DNA of 41,876 nucleotides from an uncultured Helicobacteraceae bacterium (GTDB taxonomy: Bacteria; Campylobacterota; Campylobacteria; Campylobacterales; Helicobacteraceae). Position 1 is the stretch's first letter, and each line of letters starts with the position of its first letter. The stretch spans positions 1 to 41,876 of the forward strand of contig CAMWQM010000017.1 of assembly GCA_947176375.1 (NCBI GenBank), given 5' to 3'. A model generated the notes under the pieces. It had not been told where the DNA came from, did not search any database, and saw only the letters and a program-made list of their open reading frames with translations. The position numbers and the translations under genes were made by a program. Shown piece after piece: positions 1-13,946 of the stretch.

Positions 1-55
1 GAACTAAAATCTAAAATTAAAGATATTGATGTAAGTGTTAGCGGAAGCAAGAAAT
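1..55 (+). repeat. 55-bp terminal inverted repeat, left copy (rplO 3' end)
   Basis: The first 55 bases are identical to the reverse complement of the last 55 (41822-41876) and diverge at the 56th base (t here, g there). The right copy is the end of rplO running into secY. A length of exactly 55 fits a de Bruijn-graph contig end at k=55, so the two ends probably touch the same repeated sequence in the genome. See findings. Confidence 0.95.
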
Positions 56-78
56 TAATAATTAATTATTTCATTTAA
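1..78 (+). pseudogene. Second copy of the rplO 3' end with a different tail (partial)
   Basis: Read from base 1, this encodes the same C-terminal residues as the rplO end at the right edge (ELKSKIKDIDVSVSGSKK). The genuine stop codon is not reached: the frame continues into LIINYFI before a TAA at 76-78. If the join is real, it is a second L15 copy, or a fragment of one, with a replaced C-terminus and no secY behind it. It could also be an assembly join. The 5' part lies outside the window. Confidence 0.5.
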
Positions 79-625
79 AGTGTTATTTAGAAGTATAAAT
101 AGAATTTAACTTTCCAACTTCTAATAAGATTTTAAACTCTCTAGTTGAATATTATTACTATTACAATGCTTTTAGCTATAATCGTCTTCCTTGACTAATC
201 TCTAGCTTCCTTTGTCATAGAAAGAAGTAAGGGCACTACCATTAAAATAGCAATATCCATCACACTATCATCATTTTCTATCATTTTATTAATTGCACTA
301 GGAGTATTATTGGTAGTAGTGATTTGCCTACAAATTTATATCTGTTTTTCCCATCTTAAATATAAAAATTATAATTATATTTCATTTAATATTTAAAGGT
401 TTCTATGCATTTAGATTCTAAATTTAAATCATATTAAACTCTTACTTTAGTTATTTTCAAAACTTTAAAATATTAAATTTAGTTTCTAAGCTTCTAAATC
501 ATAAATATAAATAAACTATAGAACTATATAAATAATTTAAAATAAAACAATCCATTACTATTTTTATGCAATATAAACAAAATTATGATTTTAAATTTGA
601 AGTCAAAAAGAAAGATTCTCTCTAT
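56..625. other. Mostly non-coding stretch between the rplO tail and the 5S gene
   Basis: About 570 AT-rich bases downstream of the rRNA operon. Apart from a 46-codon open stretch on the minus strand (195-335) I see no convincing gene. There is no clear GC-rich terminator hairpin after the 5S gene. Several AGATTCT motifs occur around 410-420. Confidence 0.6.
195..335 (-). pseudogene. Possible gene remnant, unknown
   Basis: The minus strand is open for 46 codons and ends at TAG 195-197. The reading contains a coherent stretch, TPSAINKMIENDDSVMDIAI followed by a short hydrophobic run (LMVVPLLL) and SMTKEARD. It is slightly richer in G+C than its surroundings and looks more like coding sequence than the flanks. 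There is a stop immediately upstream (336-338), no ribosome-binding site and no good start except internal ATGs, so it may be the decayed 3' end of a gene. I do not recognise the family. Confidence 0.25.
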
Positions 626-740
626 CCCTGCATCAACCTACATTCCCACACTTGAAAAGTGCAGTATCATCAGCGAAGAGAAGCTTAACTGCTAGGTTCG
701 GTATGGAGCTAGGTGTTTCCTTCTCTCTATAAACACAAGG
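626..740 (-). rRNA. rrf: 5S ribosomal RNA
   Basis: Last gene of the rRNA operon. On the minus strand the RNA begins near CCUUGUGUU (740) and ends near GAUGCAGGG (626). These ends pair as helix I, using C-G, U-A and a few G-U pairs. The internal CACC...CCGAAC...AGUUAAG core is the conserved 5S signature. The length of about 115 nt is normal. Ends are placed from the helix and may be off by a few bases. Confidence 0.88.
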
Positions 741-790
741 AAAAGAGAAAAGAAAAAATATTATTCTAGATATTCTTTATTTTCTCTTTT
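741..790 (-). other. Hairpin in the 23S-5S spacer
   Basis: AAAAGAGAAAA (741-751) and TTTTCTCTTTT (780-790) are perfect 11-bp inverted arms. They lie directly upstream of the 5S 5' end in the primary transcript, so they probably form a processing hairpin between 23S and 5S. Confidence 0.5.
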
Positions 791-798
791 GTTAAAAA

Positions 799-833
799 GT
801 TAATAGCCAAATAATAGACTAAACAAGGCAGTG
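799..833 (-). repeat. 23S processing stem, 3' arm
   Basis: Bases 811-833 pair with 3748-3770 over 23 positions; the only two differences from Watson-Crick pairing are G-U wobbles. A second arm, GTTAATAGCCAAA (799-811), pairs with 3804-3816. Together they bring the two ends of pre-23S RNA together, as expected for an RNase III substrate. Confidence 0.8.
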
Positions 834-848
834 TGCCTATTAGATATA

Positions 849-3738
<2,890 letters not shown>

Positions 3739-3747
3739 CTAATTTAC

Positions 3748-3816
3748 CACTGCCTTGTTTAATCTACTATAAACTAAACAAGATTAATTGTAGTCTTTTA
3801 TATTTTGGCTATTAAC
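3748..3816 (-). repeat. 23S processing stem, 5' arm
   Basis: This is the partner of 799-833. Bases 3748-3770 begin CACTGCCTTGTTTA and pair with 811-833. TTTGGCTATTAAC (3804-3816) pairs with 799-811 after an internal loop. It lies between tRNA-Ala and the 23S 5' end. Confidence 0.8.
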
Positions 3817-3894
3817 AATAAATTTTTAAATAACTCTAGACTAATTAAAGTCTAAATATATAATCAACTAATTACATATTTAGACTTTATTATA

Positions 3895-3970
3895 TGGTGG
3901 AGAATAGCGGGATCGAACCGCTGACCTCCTGCGTGCAAAGCAGGCGCTCTCCCAGCTGAGCTAATTCCCC
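3895..3970 (-). tRNA. tRNA-Ala(TGC)
   Basis: A 76-nt cloverleaf on the minus strand starts GGGGAATTAGCTCAG and ends TTCTCCACCA, with CCA encoded. The anticodon loop TTTGCAC gives anticodon TGC (GCA at 3935-3937 on the plus strand). It sits in the 16S-23S spacer, five bases downstream of tRNA-Ile. Confidence 0.97.
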
Positions 3971-3975
3971 GTAAA

Positions 3976-4052
<77 letters not shown>

Positions 4053-4088
4053 CTATTGTATCAATTTAAAATATAGCTATTAATCTCT

Positions 4089-4110
4089 GACAACTAAGCA
4101 AGATAACAAT
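4089..4110 (-). repeat. 16S processing stem, 3' arm
   Basis: GACAACTAAGCAAG (4089-4102) is the exact inverse complement of 5819-5832, and TAACAAT (4104-4110) of 5809-5815. The pair encloses the 16S gene and fits an RNase III stem. Confidence 0.75.
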
Positions 4111-4163
4111 CTAATATATCTAATATATAAATATTAAAATAAATTAATATTTAAATTCTCTAG

Positions 4164-5662
<1,499 letters not shown>

Positions 5663-6067
5663 AAATAACTATTAATAAATATATAGTTAAATGAAAAGTT
5701 ATATCCAAATTAGCTCAATTAAAAATCAAAATCACAAAAATCTTAAAAAAATTAAGATTCTATAGACAAGTTGGATAAATTAATCAAACCAAAAATTTAA
5801 ATTATTAAATTGTTAGTTCTTGCTTAGTTGTCAAAGATCACTATATATAAAATAATACATCACTAAATAAGTTATGAAATATACTAAAATAAAAATAGAA
5901 CATTCCGATTTTTAAAACCAACATACCAAAAATTACTTTTTAGATTTTTGTCTCTCAAAAAAAGGAAATAGAATAATACATATCCTATCCTTAAATGAAG
6001 CTTAAATATTTTAATATTTTTACAAAAATTATAAAAATATTTTTAAATTTTATAAAAACTTCGCAAA
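5663..6067 (-). promoter_or_regulatory. rRNA operon leader and candidate promoters
   Basis: A 405-bp leader upstream of 16S. It holds the 5' arm of the 16S processing stem (5809-5832). Two copies of ATGTATTATT on the minus strand each contain a TATTAT preceded by TG (5973-5978 and 5852-5857), candidate tandem -10 elements. The nearer one would start transcription just ahead of the processing stem. No good -35 is visible, so these are candidates only. Confidence 0.35.
5809..5832 (-). repeat. 16S processing stem, 5' arm
   Basis: ATTGTTA (5809-5815) and CTTGCTTAGTTGTC (5819-5832) pair with 4104-4110 and 4089-4102. The stem lies in the leader upstream of 16S. Confidence 0.75.
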
Positions 6068-7417
6068 TCATTGTTTTTGCTTCTTTAATATATCTGCTAT
6101 TAAAAATGCTAATTCTATTGCTTGTGTAGCATTAAGTCTTGGATCACATTGAGTATTATAATTATAAGATAGGTTAGATTCTGTAATTTTTTGACTTCCA
6201 CCTATGCATTCAGTTACATCTTGACCTGTCATCTCTAAATGGATTCCACCTGCATAGCTATTTTCAGCTTGATGAATCTCAAAGAAAGACTTAACTTCAT
6301 CTAAAATATTATCAAAAACTCTTGTTTTATAGCCATTAGGAGCCTTTATAGTATTTCCATGCATTGGGTCTATGCTCCATAGAATCTTACGTCCCTCTGG
6401 TAATACTTGCTTTAAAATAGAATGGAATCTTTCTTTTATTTTATATGCTCCCATTCTAACTATTATATTTAATCTGCCACTTTCATTATTTGGATTTAGG
6501 GCATCACAAAGACTTAATATTTCATCTTTTGTGATTGTTGGTCCAACTTTTACACCTAAAGGATTTTCAACCCCACGCAAAAACTCTATATGTGCCTCAT
6601 CTAATCCTCTAGTTCTCTCCCCTATCCAAAGCATATGAGCAGAACAATTATAATACTTTCCACTCAAACTATCCTGCCTACATAATTGCTCTTCATAATT
6701 TAGCAATAATGCCTCATGTGAGGTATAAAACTCTACTTCATTTAATTGCTGTGTGGATTCCAAACTTATGCCACAAGCCTCCATAAAATCAAGAGTTTGT
6801 GTAATTCTTTGTGCTAACTCCTCATATTTTTGCCCAAAAGAATTATTTTTCACAAATTCAAGATTCCATTTATGAACTTTATTCAAACTAGCAAAACCAC
6901 CTTGCGCAAACGCTCTCAAAAGATTTAGCGTAGCAGCACTTTGATTATAAGCTTTTATCATTCGTTTTGGGTCTGGCTCTCTAGCTTCCATTGTAGGTTC
7001 TAAATCATTTATTATATCGCCACGATAGATTGGAATCTCAGCTCCATTAATATTTTCTATATCATTTGACCTAGGTTTTGCAAACTGCCCTGCAAGTCGC
7101 CCTACCTTTATAATAGGACAGCTTCCTGCAAAGGTTAGAATTGCACCCATTTGGATTATAACTTTAAACATATCTCTTATATTAATTGCACTAAATTGAT
7201 TAAAAGATTCCGCACAATCGCCACCTTGCAATAAAAAGGCTTTTCCCTCGACAGCCTTACCTAAAAGCTGTTTTAATCGCTGCGCTTCACCTGCAAAAAC
7301 TAATGGAGGGTAGGATTTAAGTTCATTTTCTATATTTTTTAAAAGCTCTTTATCTTTGTATATAGGTTGTTGTTTTATTCTGCAATCTCTCCAGCTACTT
7401 GGATTCCATTCTTTCAT
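6068..7417 (-). CDS. aroF: 3-deoxy-7-phosphoheptulonate synthase, class II
   Basis: Condenses phosphoenolpyruvate with erythrose 4-phosphate to make DAHP, the first step of the shikimate pathway, in the cytosol. The 449 residues match the usual class II length and cover the family from end to end. Visible landmarks are the metal-binding cysteine in [11 protein letters not shown] (C68), the [14 protein letters not shown] block near 104-117, the IGERTR and GVKVGPT substrate loops, H353 in DPMHGNT, E395 in [10 protein letters not shown] and D425 in CDPRLNA, the last three being metal ligands in the family. The class II enzymes of this group lack a separate regulatory domain. It is 96 bp downstream of gltA on the same strand and may be co-transcribed with it. 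The symbol follows H. pylori usage. Confidence 0.95.
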   Translation of the reverse strand: MKEWNPSSWRDCRIKQQPIYKDKELLKNIENELKSYPPLVFAGEAQRLKQLLGKAVEGKAFLLQGGDCAESFNQFSAINIRDMFKVIIQMGAILTFAGSCPIIKVGRLAGQFAKPRSNDIENINGAEIPIYRGDIINDLEPTMEAREPDPKRMIKAYNQSAATLNLLRAFAQGGFASLNKVHKWNLEFVKNNSFGQKYEELAQRITQTLDFMEACGISLESTQQLNEVEFYTSHEALLLNYEEQLCRQDSLSGKYYNCSAHMLWIGERTRGLDEAHIEFLRGVENPLGVKVGPTITKDEILSLCDALNPNNESGRLNIIVRMGAYKIKERFHSILKQVLPEGRKILWSIDPMHGNTIKAPNGYKTRVFDNILDEVKSFFEIHQAENSYAGGIHLEMTGQDVTECIGGSQKITESNLSYNYNTQCDPRLNATQAIELAFLIADILKKQKQ

Positions 7418-7513
7418 AAATTATTCCTTGCTTGATATTTTTAAATTTTAAAGCAAGGATATTAGCAAAATAGCCTAAAGATTGCAAATATTTATAAATT
7501 TTATTTATCTTAA

Positions 7514-8800
7514 TTATTTACCCCCATAAACTTGTCTTGGGCGGGTAATTCTAGCACCTGATTTAATATGCTCTATCACTTGAGAACACCAGCCTGGCAT
7601 TCTACCTATAACAAATATTGGTGTAAATAGGCTAACAGGAATCCTCAATGCTGTAAGAATAATGCCAGAGTAAAAATCTACATTTGGATAAAGCTTTCTC
7701 TCTATAAAATACTCATCTTTAAGTGCCACTTCCTCGAGCCTCTCTGCTATTTCGCTAAATCTAGCATTCATTTTTATGCCTTTTTTATCTAGCTCATCTT
7801 TTAAACTCTTAATTGCCTTTGCTCTTGGGTCATAACTTTTATAAACACGATGCCCGAATCCCATTAACCTAAATGGGTCATTTTTATCTTTTACTCTATC
7901 AACGAATTTTGGCACATTTTTTACATCACCTATTTCTGCTAATTGATTTAGCACTTTTTCATTTGCTCCTCCATGCGATGGTCCCCAAAGTGCATTAATC
8001 CCTGCACTAATTGCAGCATATGGATGAACACCGGTTGATACTACATTTCTAACGGTTGTTGTGGAAGCATTTTGCCCATGGTCTGCGTGAAGCGAAAAGA
8101 TTTTATCCAAAGCTTCCACTTCCAACGGGTCAATTTCCACTTCTCCATCAAGTGTCATTCCTAATCGTCCATCTGGGAATGCTCTAAGCATATACAAAAA
8201 ATTTTCTACATAAGAGCGACTAATGTCTGGATATACATAAGGATAGCCTATTGAATTACGATAGGAAAATGCCACGAGAGTTGGAATCTTAGCTATCATT
8301 CGCTTTGCCATCATATGATAACCCTCATCACTATCTATTTCCATATAATCTTTATAAAATGTAGATAAAGCTCCCACTGCTGAAGAAAGATTTGCCATTG
8401 GATGAGCACCATCTGGAAAAGCTTTAAAAATATTTATAAGTCCTTCGTGTAAAAATCCTAAATGTCTTAGCTCTAACTCAAATTCTTTAGATTCTCTATT
8501 ATTCTTTGGTAATTCACCATTAATCAAAAGTAAGCAAATATCACTAAAAGTATATTTATCTACCAAATCTTGGATTGGAATCCCACGATAAAGCAAAATA
8601 CTATTATTTCCATCAATATAACTAATAGTAGATTTACAACCTGCAGTCGAGCCATAGCCTGGGTCATAAGAAAAAATATTAGTTCTTTCAAATAATTTAC
8701 TAAAATCTATCGCTTTTGGTCCTCTAGTGCATTCTATTAAATCAAAATCAAATTTTTCTCCTGTGGAATTATTGATTAATGTGATTGTATTTTTTTTCAT
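7514..8800 (-). CDS. gltA: Citrate synthase
   Basis: Makes citrate from oxaloacetate and acetyl-CoA, the entry step of the TCA cycle. The length of 428 residues is normal for the hexameric bacterial type. The active site is intact: H241 in [11 protein letters not shown]276 in GPSHGGANE and D324 in KSYDPRAK are the three catalytic residues of the family. The C-terminus carries the usual [11 protein letters not shown]...RPRQVY block. It starts with ATG at 8800 behind TAGGAG. The gene is divergent from icd, with a 255-bp shared control region, an arrangement I recall from H. pylori. Confidence 0.97.
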   Translation of the reverse strand: MKKNTITLINNSTGEKFDFDLIECTRGPKAIDFSKLFERTNIFSYDPGYGSTAGCKSTISYIDGNNSILLYRGIPIQDLVDKYTFSDICLLLINGELPKNNRESKEFELELRHLGFLHEGLINIFKAFPDGAHPMANLSSAVGALSTFYKDYMEIDSDEGYHMMAKRMIAKIPTLVAFSYRNSIGYPYVYPDISRSYVENFLYMLRAFPDGRLGMTLDGEVEIDPLEVEALDKIFSLHADHGQNASTTTVRNVVSTGVHPYAAISAGINALWGPSHGGANEKVLNQLAEIGDVKNVPKFVDRVKDKNDPFRLMGFGHRVYKSYDPRAKAIKSLKDELDKKGIKMNARFSEIAERLEEVALKDEYFIERKLYPNVDFYSGIILTALRIPVSLFTPIFVIGRMPGWCSQVIEHIKSGARITRPRQVYGGK

Positions 8801-9055
8801 AATTACTCTCCTAAGTTTTTATAGTTATTATATGAATATGAGATAGATTGAATATGCTAAAACATAATCAATATATCTAAAGATAATAACAAATAAAATT
8901 AATTTTATATATAAAATTAATTAAATAAATTGAATAGTGTTACTTATAATATTACAATTTGTATATATTGGCTTTTACAAAATTGCTTTCATTAATAATT
9001 AATATTAATTAATGCAAACTATACTTTTAATTTAAACATAAAAAAGGAAAAATAA
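8801..9055. promoter_or_regulatory. Shared gltA/icd control region with 26-bp perfect palindrome
   Basis: The 255-bp divergent region is more than 75 percent A+T. Bases 8897-8922 form a perfect 26-bp palindrome of A and T only, with AATTAATTTTATA as its half-site. It lies between the two start codons, where a regulator or supercoiling could act on both genes. A TATACTTTT stretch before icd is a candidate -10. Promoters are not assigned with confidence. Confidence 0.4.
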
Positions 9056-10348
9056 ATGAGTAAATTCAGTGGTTTCAATCCAAAATACATACAAGCTCCA
9101 AGCAGCGGTGAGGCAATTAGTATAGATAGTGCTGGGAATCTAAAAGTTCCAAATAATCCTGTGATTCCATATATAGAAGGTGATGGAATAGGAATTGATA
9201 TAACTCCTGCTATGATTAAAGTCGTTGATGCGGCTGTAAAAAAAGCCTATGGTGGTGAGAAAAAAATAGAATGGTATGAGGTTTTTACAGGTGAAAAATG
9301 CTTTAATAAATTTAAAAATGAAAACTCGCTATCACCTATGGAACAGTGGCTTTTGCCCGATACAATCGATGCAATAAATTATTTTAAAGTTTCAATAAAA
9401 GGTCCTCTTACAACTCCTGTTGGAGAAGGATTCCGCTCATTGAACGTAGCATTAAGACAAATGATGGATTTATATGTATGTTTGCGTCCTGTTAGGTGGT
9501 ATGGAAGTCCCAGTCCTGTGAAAGAGCCAAATAAAGTAAATATGGTAATTTTTAGAGAAAATAGTGAAGATATTTACGCAGGAATTGAGTTCGCAGAAGG
9601 AAGCAGTGAGGCTAAAAAGATAATCGATTTTTTGCAAAATGAAATGAAAGTTACAAAAATAAGATTCCCACAAACTAGCGGTATAGGAATAAAACCAGCT
9701 AGTAAAGAAGGAACAGAAAGGTTGGTTAGAAAAGCAATTCAATATGCAATAGATAATGATAGAGATTCTGTTACTATCGTGCATAAGGGAAATATTATGA
9801 AATTTACTGAGGGTGCTTTTAGAAATTGGGGTTATGCTATAGCAAAAAATGAATTTGGTGGAGTGGAGATTGATGGCGGTCCTTGGTGTAAAATCAAGAA
9901 TCCAAATAACGGCAAAAAAATTATTATAAAAGATGTGATTGCAGACGCATTTTTACAGCAGATTCTACTTCGCCCTGCTGAATATAGCGTAATTGCTACA
10001 ATGAATCTAAATGGCGATTATATAAGTGATGCTTTGGCAGCAATGGTTGGAGGCATTGGAATCGCACCAGGTGCAAATCTAAATGATAGTGTAGCGATGT
10101 TTGAGGCGACTCATGGCACAGCTCCAAAATATGCTGGATTAGATAAAGTCAATCCTGGAAGTTTGATTTTAAGTGCAGAAATGATGCTTAGGCATATGGG
10201 CTGGATTAAAGCAGCGGATTTAATAGTAGAATCTATGAAAAAAGCAATAGAAACAAAAAAAGTAACTTATGACTTTGCAAGGCTTATGAGTGGAGCAACA
10301 GAAGTAAAATGCTCTGAATTTGCTGATGTAATGATTTCTTGTATGTAA
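9056..10348 (+). CDS. icd: NADP-dependent isocitrate dehydrogenase
   Basis: Oxidatively decarboxylates isocitrate to 2-oxoglutarate with NADP. The 430 residues resemble E. coli Icd throughout. The substrate loop [10 protein letters not shown] carries the serine (S128) that is phosphorylated in enterics; no kinase gene is in view here. NADP choice is indicated by K358-Y359 and V365 in [15 protein letters not shown] and by Y405 and R409 in VTYDFARLM, the positions that bind the 2'-phosphate in the E. coli enzyme. ATG follows AAGGAAAAATAA. It is divergent from gltA, so two consecutive TCA enzymes share one intergenic region. Confidence 0.97.
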   Translation: MSKFSGFNPKYIQAPSSGEAISIDSAGNLKVPNNPVIPYIEGDGIGIDITPAMIKVVDAAVKKAYGGEKKIEWYEVFTGEKCFNKFKNENSLSPMEQWLLPDTIDAINYFKVSIKGPLTTPVGEGFRSLNVALRQMMDLYVCLRPVRWYGSPSPVKEPNKVNMVIFRENSEDIYAGIEFAEGSSEAKKIIDFLQNEMKVTKIRFPQTSGIGIKPASKEGTERLVRKAIQYAIDNDRDSVTIVHKGNIMKFTEGAFRNWGYAIAKNEFGGVEIDGGPWCKIKNPNNGKKIIIKDVIADAFLQQILLRPAEYSVIATMNLNGDYISDALAAMVGGIGIAPGANLNDSVAMFEATHGTAPKYAGLDKVNPGSLILSAEMMLRHMGWIKAADLIVESMKKAIETKKVTYDFARLMSGATEVKCSEFADVMISCM

Positions 10349-10761
10349 AATCTAAAACAAATGGAATCTTTATTTATTGAAGATTCCATTTATGCATTGA
10401 TAAACACAACCATTCTGCACAAAAATCACTCCTAAAAAATAATTCTATTTTAGAATCTTATAAAAAGTATTTAAATATTTACTATTTTCCATTATAAATC
10501 TAGAATAAAGCCACCAAAAACAATCAATTTAGTTTTAATTAAACATATATATAATGTATAGAAAATAGCTCTAAAAATAAAAAATTAATATAACAAAACA
10601 AAAATGATAAAAATTCTATTTTGCAAAAGCTAGAATCTAAAGCCATATTTTGAAATATTAAATTTATGATTTAAAAATTCGCATTAATATAAATTGAAAA
10701 AATATTTATTTTATAGTAGAATCCACACTTTTTAACAAGCTCAATTTTGGAGAAATAAGTA
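10349..10761. other. Non-coding gap between icd and secG
   Basis: 413 AT-rich bases with no supported gene. It contains the hairpin at 10359-10391, a smaller ATTCTA/TAGAAT hairpin near 10445 and, close to secG, a TATAGT stretch around 10711-10716 that could be the secG -10. Confidence 0.6.
10359..10391 (+). terminator. Hairpin after icd built from a motif pair
   Basis: AAATGGAATCTT (10359-10370) and AAGATTCCATTT (10380-10391) are perfect 12-bp arms with a 9-base loop, starting 10 bases after the icd stop. There is no clear U-run, so the termination role is inferred. Each arm contains the recurrent AGATTCC/GGAATCT motif. Confidence 0.6.
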
Positions 10762-11133
10762 ATGACAAGCATATTATTAATAACACAAATTATTTTGGCA
10801 ATAATTATAACAATTTCTGTTCTTTTACAAAAAAGCTCTAGCATTGGGCTTGGTGTGTATAGCGGAAGTAATGAATCATTATTTGGTGCAAAAGGACCAG
10901 CTGGATTTATGGCTAAATTCACTATGATTATAGGCTTAATTTTTATCATTAATACAATAGCATTAGGATATTTTTACTCTAAAGAAACAAATAAATCCAT
11001 CATTGATAATGTAAAAATTGAAAGCAATGCCACAAAGCCTGCTAGCAAGATTCCTGCAAATCCACTAGATAATTTTAATGCTCCTAGTGCTCCTTCACCA
11101 TTTGGGCAAAAAGAAACTCCAAAAGCTCCATAA
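10762..11133 (+). CDS. secG: Preprotein translocase subunit SecG
   Basis: Small inner-membrane partner of SecY and SecE that assists Sec export. Two hydrophobic helices are clear, about residues 4-22 and 52-71, separated by the conserved loop GVYSGSNESLFGAKGPAGF. The C-terminal 45 residues are a hydrophilic, Pro/Ala/Ser-rich tail, making the protein (123 aa) longer than E. coli SecG (110) but normal for this group. GGAG lies nine bases before the ATG. It leads the secG-frr-pyrE-RDD cluster known from H. pylori. SecY itself is encoded at the right end of the window. Confidence 0.93.
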   Translation: MTSILLITQIILAIIITISVLLQKSSSIGLGVYSGSNESLFGAKGPAGFMAKFTMIIGLIFIINTIALGYFYSKETNKSIIDNVKIESNATKPASKIPANPLDNFNAPSAPSPFGQKETPKAP

Positions 11134-11154
11134 ATACAAATTTAAGGATATATG

Positions 11155-11712
11155 ATGCTTAAAGAATTATATGAAAACACAAAAACAAATATGCAAAAGA
11201 GCCTAGATTCTCTAAAAAGAGATTTTGGCACGTTAAGAAGCGGTAAAGTCTCAACGATGATTTTAGACAATATTAGAATCGATTATTATGGCAATCCAAC
11301 ACCGTTAAATCAAATAGGATCAGTAATTGCTCAAGATGCTACAACGATAATTATCACTCCTTGGGAAAAAAGTTTATTAAAAGAAATTGAGCGGGCTATT
11401 GCAGAAGCGAATATAGGTGTGAATCCAAATAGTGATAGCGATTGTGTGAAATTATTTTTTCCACCTATGACAAAAGAGCAACGACAGATGATTGCCAAAG
11501 AAACAAAGTCAATGGGCGAAAAAGCAAAGATTGCCTTAAGAAATATTCGACAAGATAGCAATAATAGCATTAAAAAGCTTGAAAAAGATAAGCAAATCAC
11601 AGAAGATGAGAGTAGAAATGCCCATGATAAGATTCAAAAATACACTGATGAGTTTGTAAAAAAAGTCGATGAAATGGTAAAAAATAAAGAAGAAGAAATA
11701 TTAAAGGTGTAG
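11155..11712 (+). CDS. frr: Ribosome recycling factor
   Basis: Acts with EF-G to split the ribosome after termination. The 185 residues and the sequence GLRSGK-like [31 protein letters not shown] and [10 protein letters not shown] are typical of the family. Two adjacent ATGs exist (11152 and 11155). I chose the second because AAGGA (11144-11148) is then six bases away rather than three, and because relatives begin ML. It lies 21 bp after secG and ends three bases before the pyrE start, so the three genes form one operon. Confidence 0.96.
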   Translation: MLKELYENTKTNMQKSLDSLKRDFGTLRSGKVSTMILDNIRIDYYGNPTPLNQIGSVIAQDATTIIITPWEKSLLKEIERAIAEANIGVNPNSDSDCVKLFFPPMTKEQRQMIAKETKSMGEKAKIALRNIRQDSNNSIKKLEKDKQITEDESRNAHDKIQKYTDEFVKKVDEMVKNKEEEILKV

Positions 11713-11715
11713 ATT

Positions 11716-12324
11716 TTGAATATAAAAAAAATTTATATGGATTCAAATGCCTTACTAGAGGGGCATTTCTTATTAAGTAGTGGAAATCACTCAAATTACT
11801 ACTTGCAATCTGCTAAAGTGCTTGAAAATCCAAAACTAGCAGAAATGTTAGCAAAAGAATTAGCAAAGCAAATTTTAGATTATGCTTTAAAGGTTGATTG
11901 CGTATGCTCCCCTGCAATAGGTGGAATCTTAGCCGGATATGAGCTTGCAAGAGCGCTTGGCGTTAGATTCATATTTACTGAAAGAGTAAATGGAGTGATG
12001 AATCTAAGGCGAGGCTTTAGTATAAACAAAAATGAAAACATCTTAATTTGTGAAGATATTGTAACAACAGGTGGCAGTGCTGTAGAATCTGCAGAATGTG
12101 TTAAGAATCTAGGTGCTAATATTGTTGCATTTGCTGCATTAGCAAATAGAGGCTTTTGCAAAAGAGTAAATAGCAAACTAGAGCAAAAAATAGAATGCAA
12201 GATTCCAAATAATATCCCATTTTTTGCATTAGAAGATTTTTTATTTGAAATGTATAATCCAAATAAATGCCCGATGTGTAGCAATGGAAGTACAGCGATA
12301 AAACCTGGCAGTCGTGGAAACTAA
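11716..12324 (+). CDS. pyrE: Orotate phosphoribosyltransferase
   Basis: Transfers phosphoribose from PRPP to orotate to give OMP, the fifth step of pyrimidine synthesis. It has 202 residues. The PRPP-binding motif is [17 protein letters not shown] (about residues 113-129), and the [15 protein letters not shown] start is typical. The C-terminal tail, with CPMCSNG and ending KPGSRGN, is shared with the PyrE type common outside enterics. The start is TTG, with AAGGTG at a good distance inside the end of frr. This is probably translationally coupled to frr. Confidence 0.95.
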   Translation: MNIKKIYMDSNALLEGHFLLSSGNHSNYYLQSAKVLENPKLAEMLAKELAKQILDYALKVDCVCSPAIGGILAGYELARALGVRFIFTERVNGVMNLRRGFSINKNENILICEDIVTTGGSAVESAECVKNLGANIVAFAALANRGFCKRVNSKLEQKIECKIPNNIPFFALEDFLFEMYNPNKCPMCSNGSTAIKPGSRGN

Positions 12325-12354
12325 ATATTTTTTTAAAAATTAGCTTAAATATTA

Positions 12355-12858
12355 ATGAAGAAAAAAAGACTAACTAGCCTTCAAAAATTAACAAATAAAA
12401 ATAAAATAGATTCCACACAAAATCAAAAAAAAAGCATTTTTGCTCAAATATTACTACTAGATAGGCTAAAGGCGTTTATCACAGATATTTTTATGATTTA
12501 TATGCCGATTGTATATGTGGCAACTTATGCTGTGCTCGGCTCAAAAGAAGCATTTCAAAATAGTCAAATCACACTTTTTATATGCTTTTGTTTATATGGA
12601 TTAATCACTTCAATTTTATTTTATAAAAAATCTCAAAGCTTAGGCTATATGTATGCAGAAATAATTTTATTAAAAGATACTGATGATGAAAAATCAAAAC
12701 AAAATATTAGCTTTTTTATAATAATTGCTAGATTCCTGCTGTTTTGTTTAAGTATGGCTTTAGTTTTTGGTCTAATTGTGCCATTTATTAGAAAGGATAA
12801 AAGAACATTCCACGACTGGCTTTGTGGCACAAAAGTAATAAAATTTAAAAGAAATTGA
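12355..12858 (+). CDS. RDD-family membrane protein
   Basis: Function unknown. The 167 residues hold a basic N-terminus and then an RDD domain: the first conserved Arg and Asp in LLDRLKAFITDIFMIY, about three to four hydrophobic segments, and the family ending with Arg/Lys, HDWLCGTKVI. It sits 30 bp after pyrE, in the position of an RDD gene in the H. pylori secG-frr-pyrE cluster. Some RDD proteins are proposed Na+/H+ antiporters, but nothing here supports a substrate. A second, unrelated-looking RDD gene is at 33786-34256. Confidence 0.8.
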   Translation: MKKKRLTSLQKLTNKNKIDSTQNQKKSIFAQILLLDRLKAFITDIFMIYMPIVYVATYAVLGSKEAFQNSQITLFICFCLYGLITSILFYKKSQSLGYMYAEIILLKDTDDEKSKQNISFFIIIARFLLFCLSMALVFGLIVPFIRKDKRTFHDWLCGTKVIKFKRN

Positions 12859-12949
12859 TTAAAAGTAAGATTGTTTTAAATAAATTAATGCAAGAATTGC
12901 AACATTATTTGCAAAATCATTTTTTAAAGTTAATATAAAGGATATATAA

Positions 12950-13633
12950 ATGGAAGGCAGACTTTTTACATTTGCAGGTTTAATCAATCCAGATCATAAT
13001 TTTATCATAGGTTTTTATACGATTTTAGTCGTAATTATTGCATTATTATTTGCAAGAATGGCGACAAGAAGAATGGAACTTGTGCCAAGCGGTATGCAAA
13101 ATATTGCTGAAGCATTTTTAAGTGGAATCTTATATTTTGCAAAAGATGCAATTGGTGAAAAACTAGCTAGAAAATATATTCCATTAACTGCCACTTTAGC
13201 TTTGATTATATTTTTATCAAATATGATAGGAATTATTCCAGGTTTTGAAGCACCTAGTTCGAGCTGGAGTTTCACTTTAGTATTAGCATTAATCGTATTT
13301 TTCTACTATCATTTTGAAGGAATTAGAGAGCATGGATTTGCCCATTATTTTGGACACTTTATGGGTCCTATTAAATGGCTTGCTCCGCTAATGTTTCCTG
13401 TGGAGTTAATATCTCATTTCTCAAGGATTATTTCACTCTCATTTAGGCTTTTTGGAAATATAAAAGGAGATGATATATTCTTGCTTGTTATGCTAATGTT
13501 AGCCCCATGGGTAGCACCACTTCCAGCATTCGCCATACTTACTTTTATGGGTTGTTTGCAGGCTTTTATATTTATGATATTAACTTATGTTTATCTAGCA
13601 GGGGCAGTGATCATAGATGAAGAATCGCATTAA
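12950..13633 (+). CDS. atpB: F0F1 ATP synthase subunit a
   Basis: The membrane stator subunit that carries proton half-channels beside the c-ring. It has 227 residues with several transmembrane helices. The essential arginine is R166 in [14 protein letters not shown], equivalent to E. coli R210, and the following [10 protein letters not shown] helix is also conserved. AAGGAT lies eight bases before the ATG. As usual in this group, atpB is not with the other ATP synthase genes; atpE is a separate gene at 28364-28678. Its last 17 bases overlap the next reading frame. Confidence 0.95.
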   Translation: MEGRLFTFAGLINPDHNFIIGFYTILVVIIALLFARMATRRMELVPSGMQNIAEAFLSGILYFAKDAIGEKLARKYIPLTATLALIIFLSNMIGIIPGFEAPSSSWSFTLVLALIVFFYYHFEGIREHGFAHYFGHFMGPIKWLAPLMFPVELISHFSRIISLSFRLFGNIKGDDIFLLVMLMLAPWVAPLPAFAILTFMGCLQAFIFMILTYVYLAGAVIIDEESH

Positions 13634-13931
13634 AAAAACTAGATACAAACCCAAAAGCATTACTAATCAAAATAATTTTCTCTATAACTTCTCATCAATA
13701 GGAATCTTTATAGAGATTCTAATTGGTGCAATTTTAGGCATTGCTATATGCTTTGGCTTTGTATTTTCATTTTTTGTTTTAAGAGGAAATTTATTTATTT
13801 CTACTGGAATCTTTCTTATCATTATGATTTTAGCTGTGTTTTTTGTAATGATTTTTAAATATATGTTTATCCTAATTAAACTAAAAATAAAAGAGATTGA
13901 TATCTTAGATAGAATTGCCAAAAAACATTAA
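13617..13931 (+). CDS. Small membrane protein overlapping atpB
   Basis: 104 residues with a basic N-terminus, two strong hydrophobic hairpin-like segments (about 29-55 and 60-88) and a charged C-terminus ([17 protein letters not shown]). The ATG lies 17 bases inside atpB in another frame, and the stop is 15 bases before the next gene, so translation is probably coupled to atpB. I do not recognise it from sequence. By position and topology (a small protein with paired helices beside a subunit-a gene) it could be an AtpI/AtpZ-like assembly factor, but that is inference and no family motif is obvious. It may simply be a coupled bystander. Confidence 0.65.
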   Translation: MKNRIKKTRYKPKSITNQNNFLYNFSSIGIFIEILIGAILGIAICFGFVFSFFVLRGNLFISTGIFLIIMILAVFFVMIFKYMFILIKLKIKEIDILDRIAKKH

Positions 13932-13946
13932 TTTAAAAAACAATTT

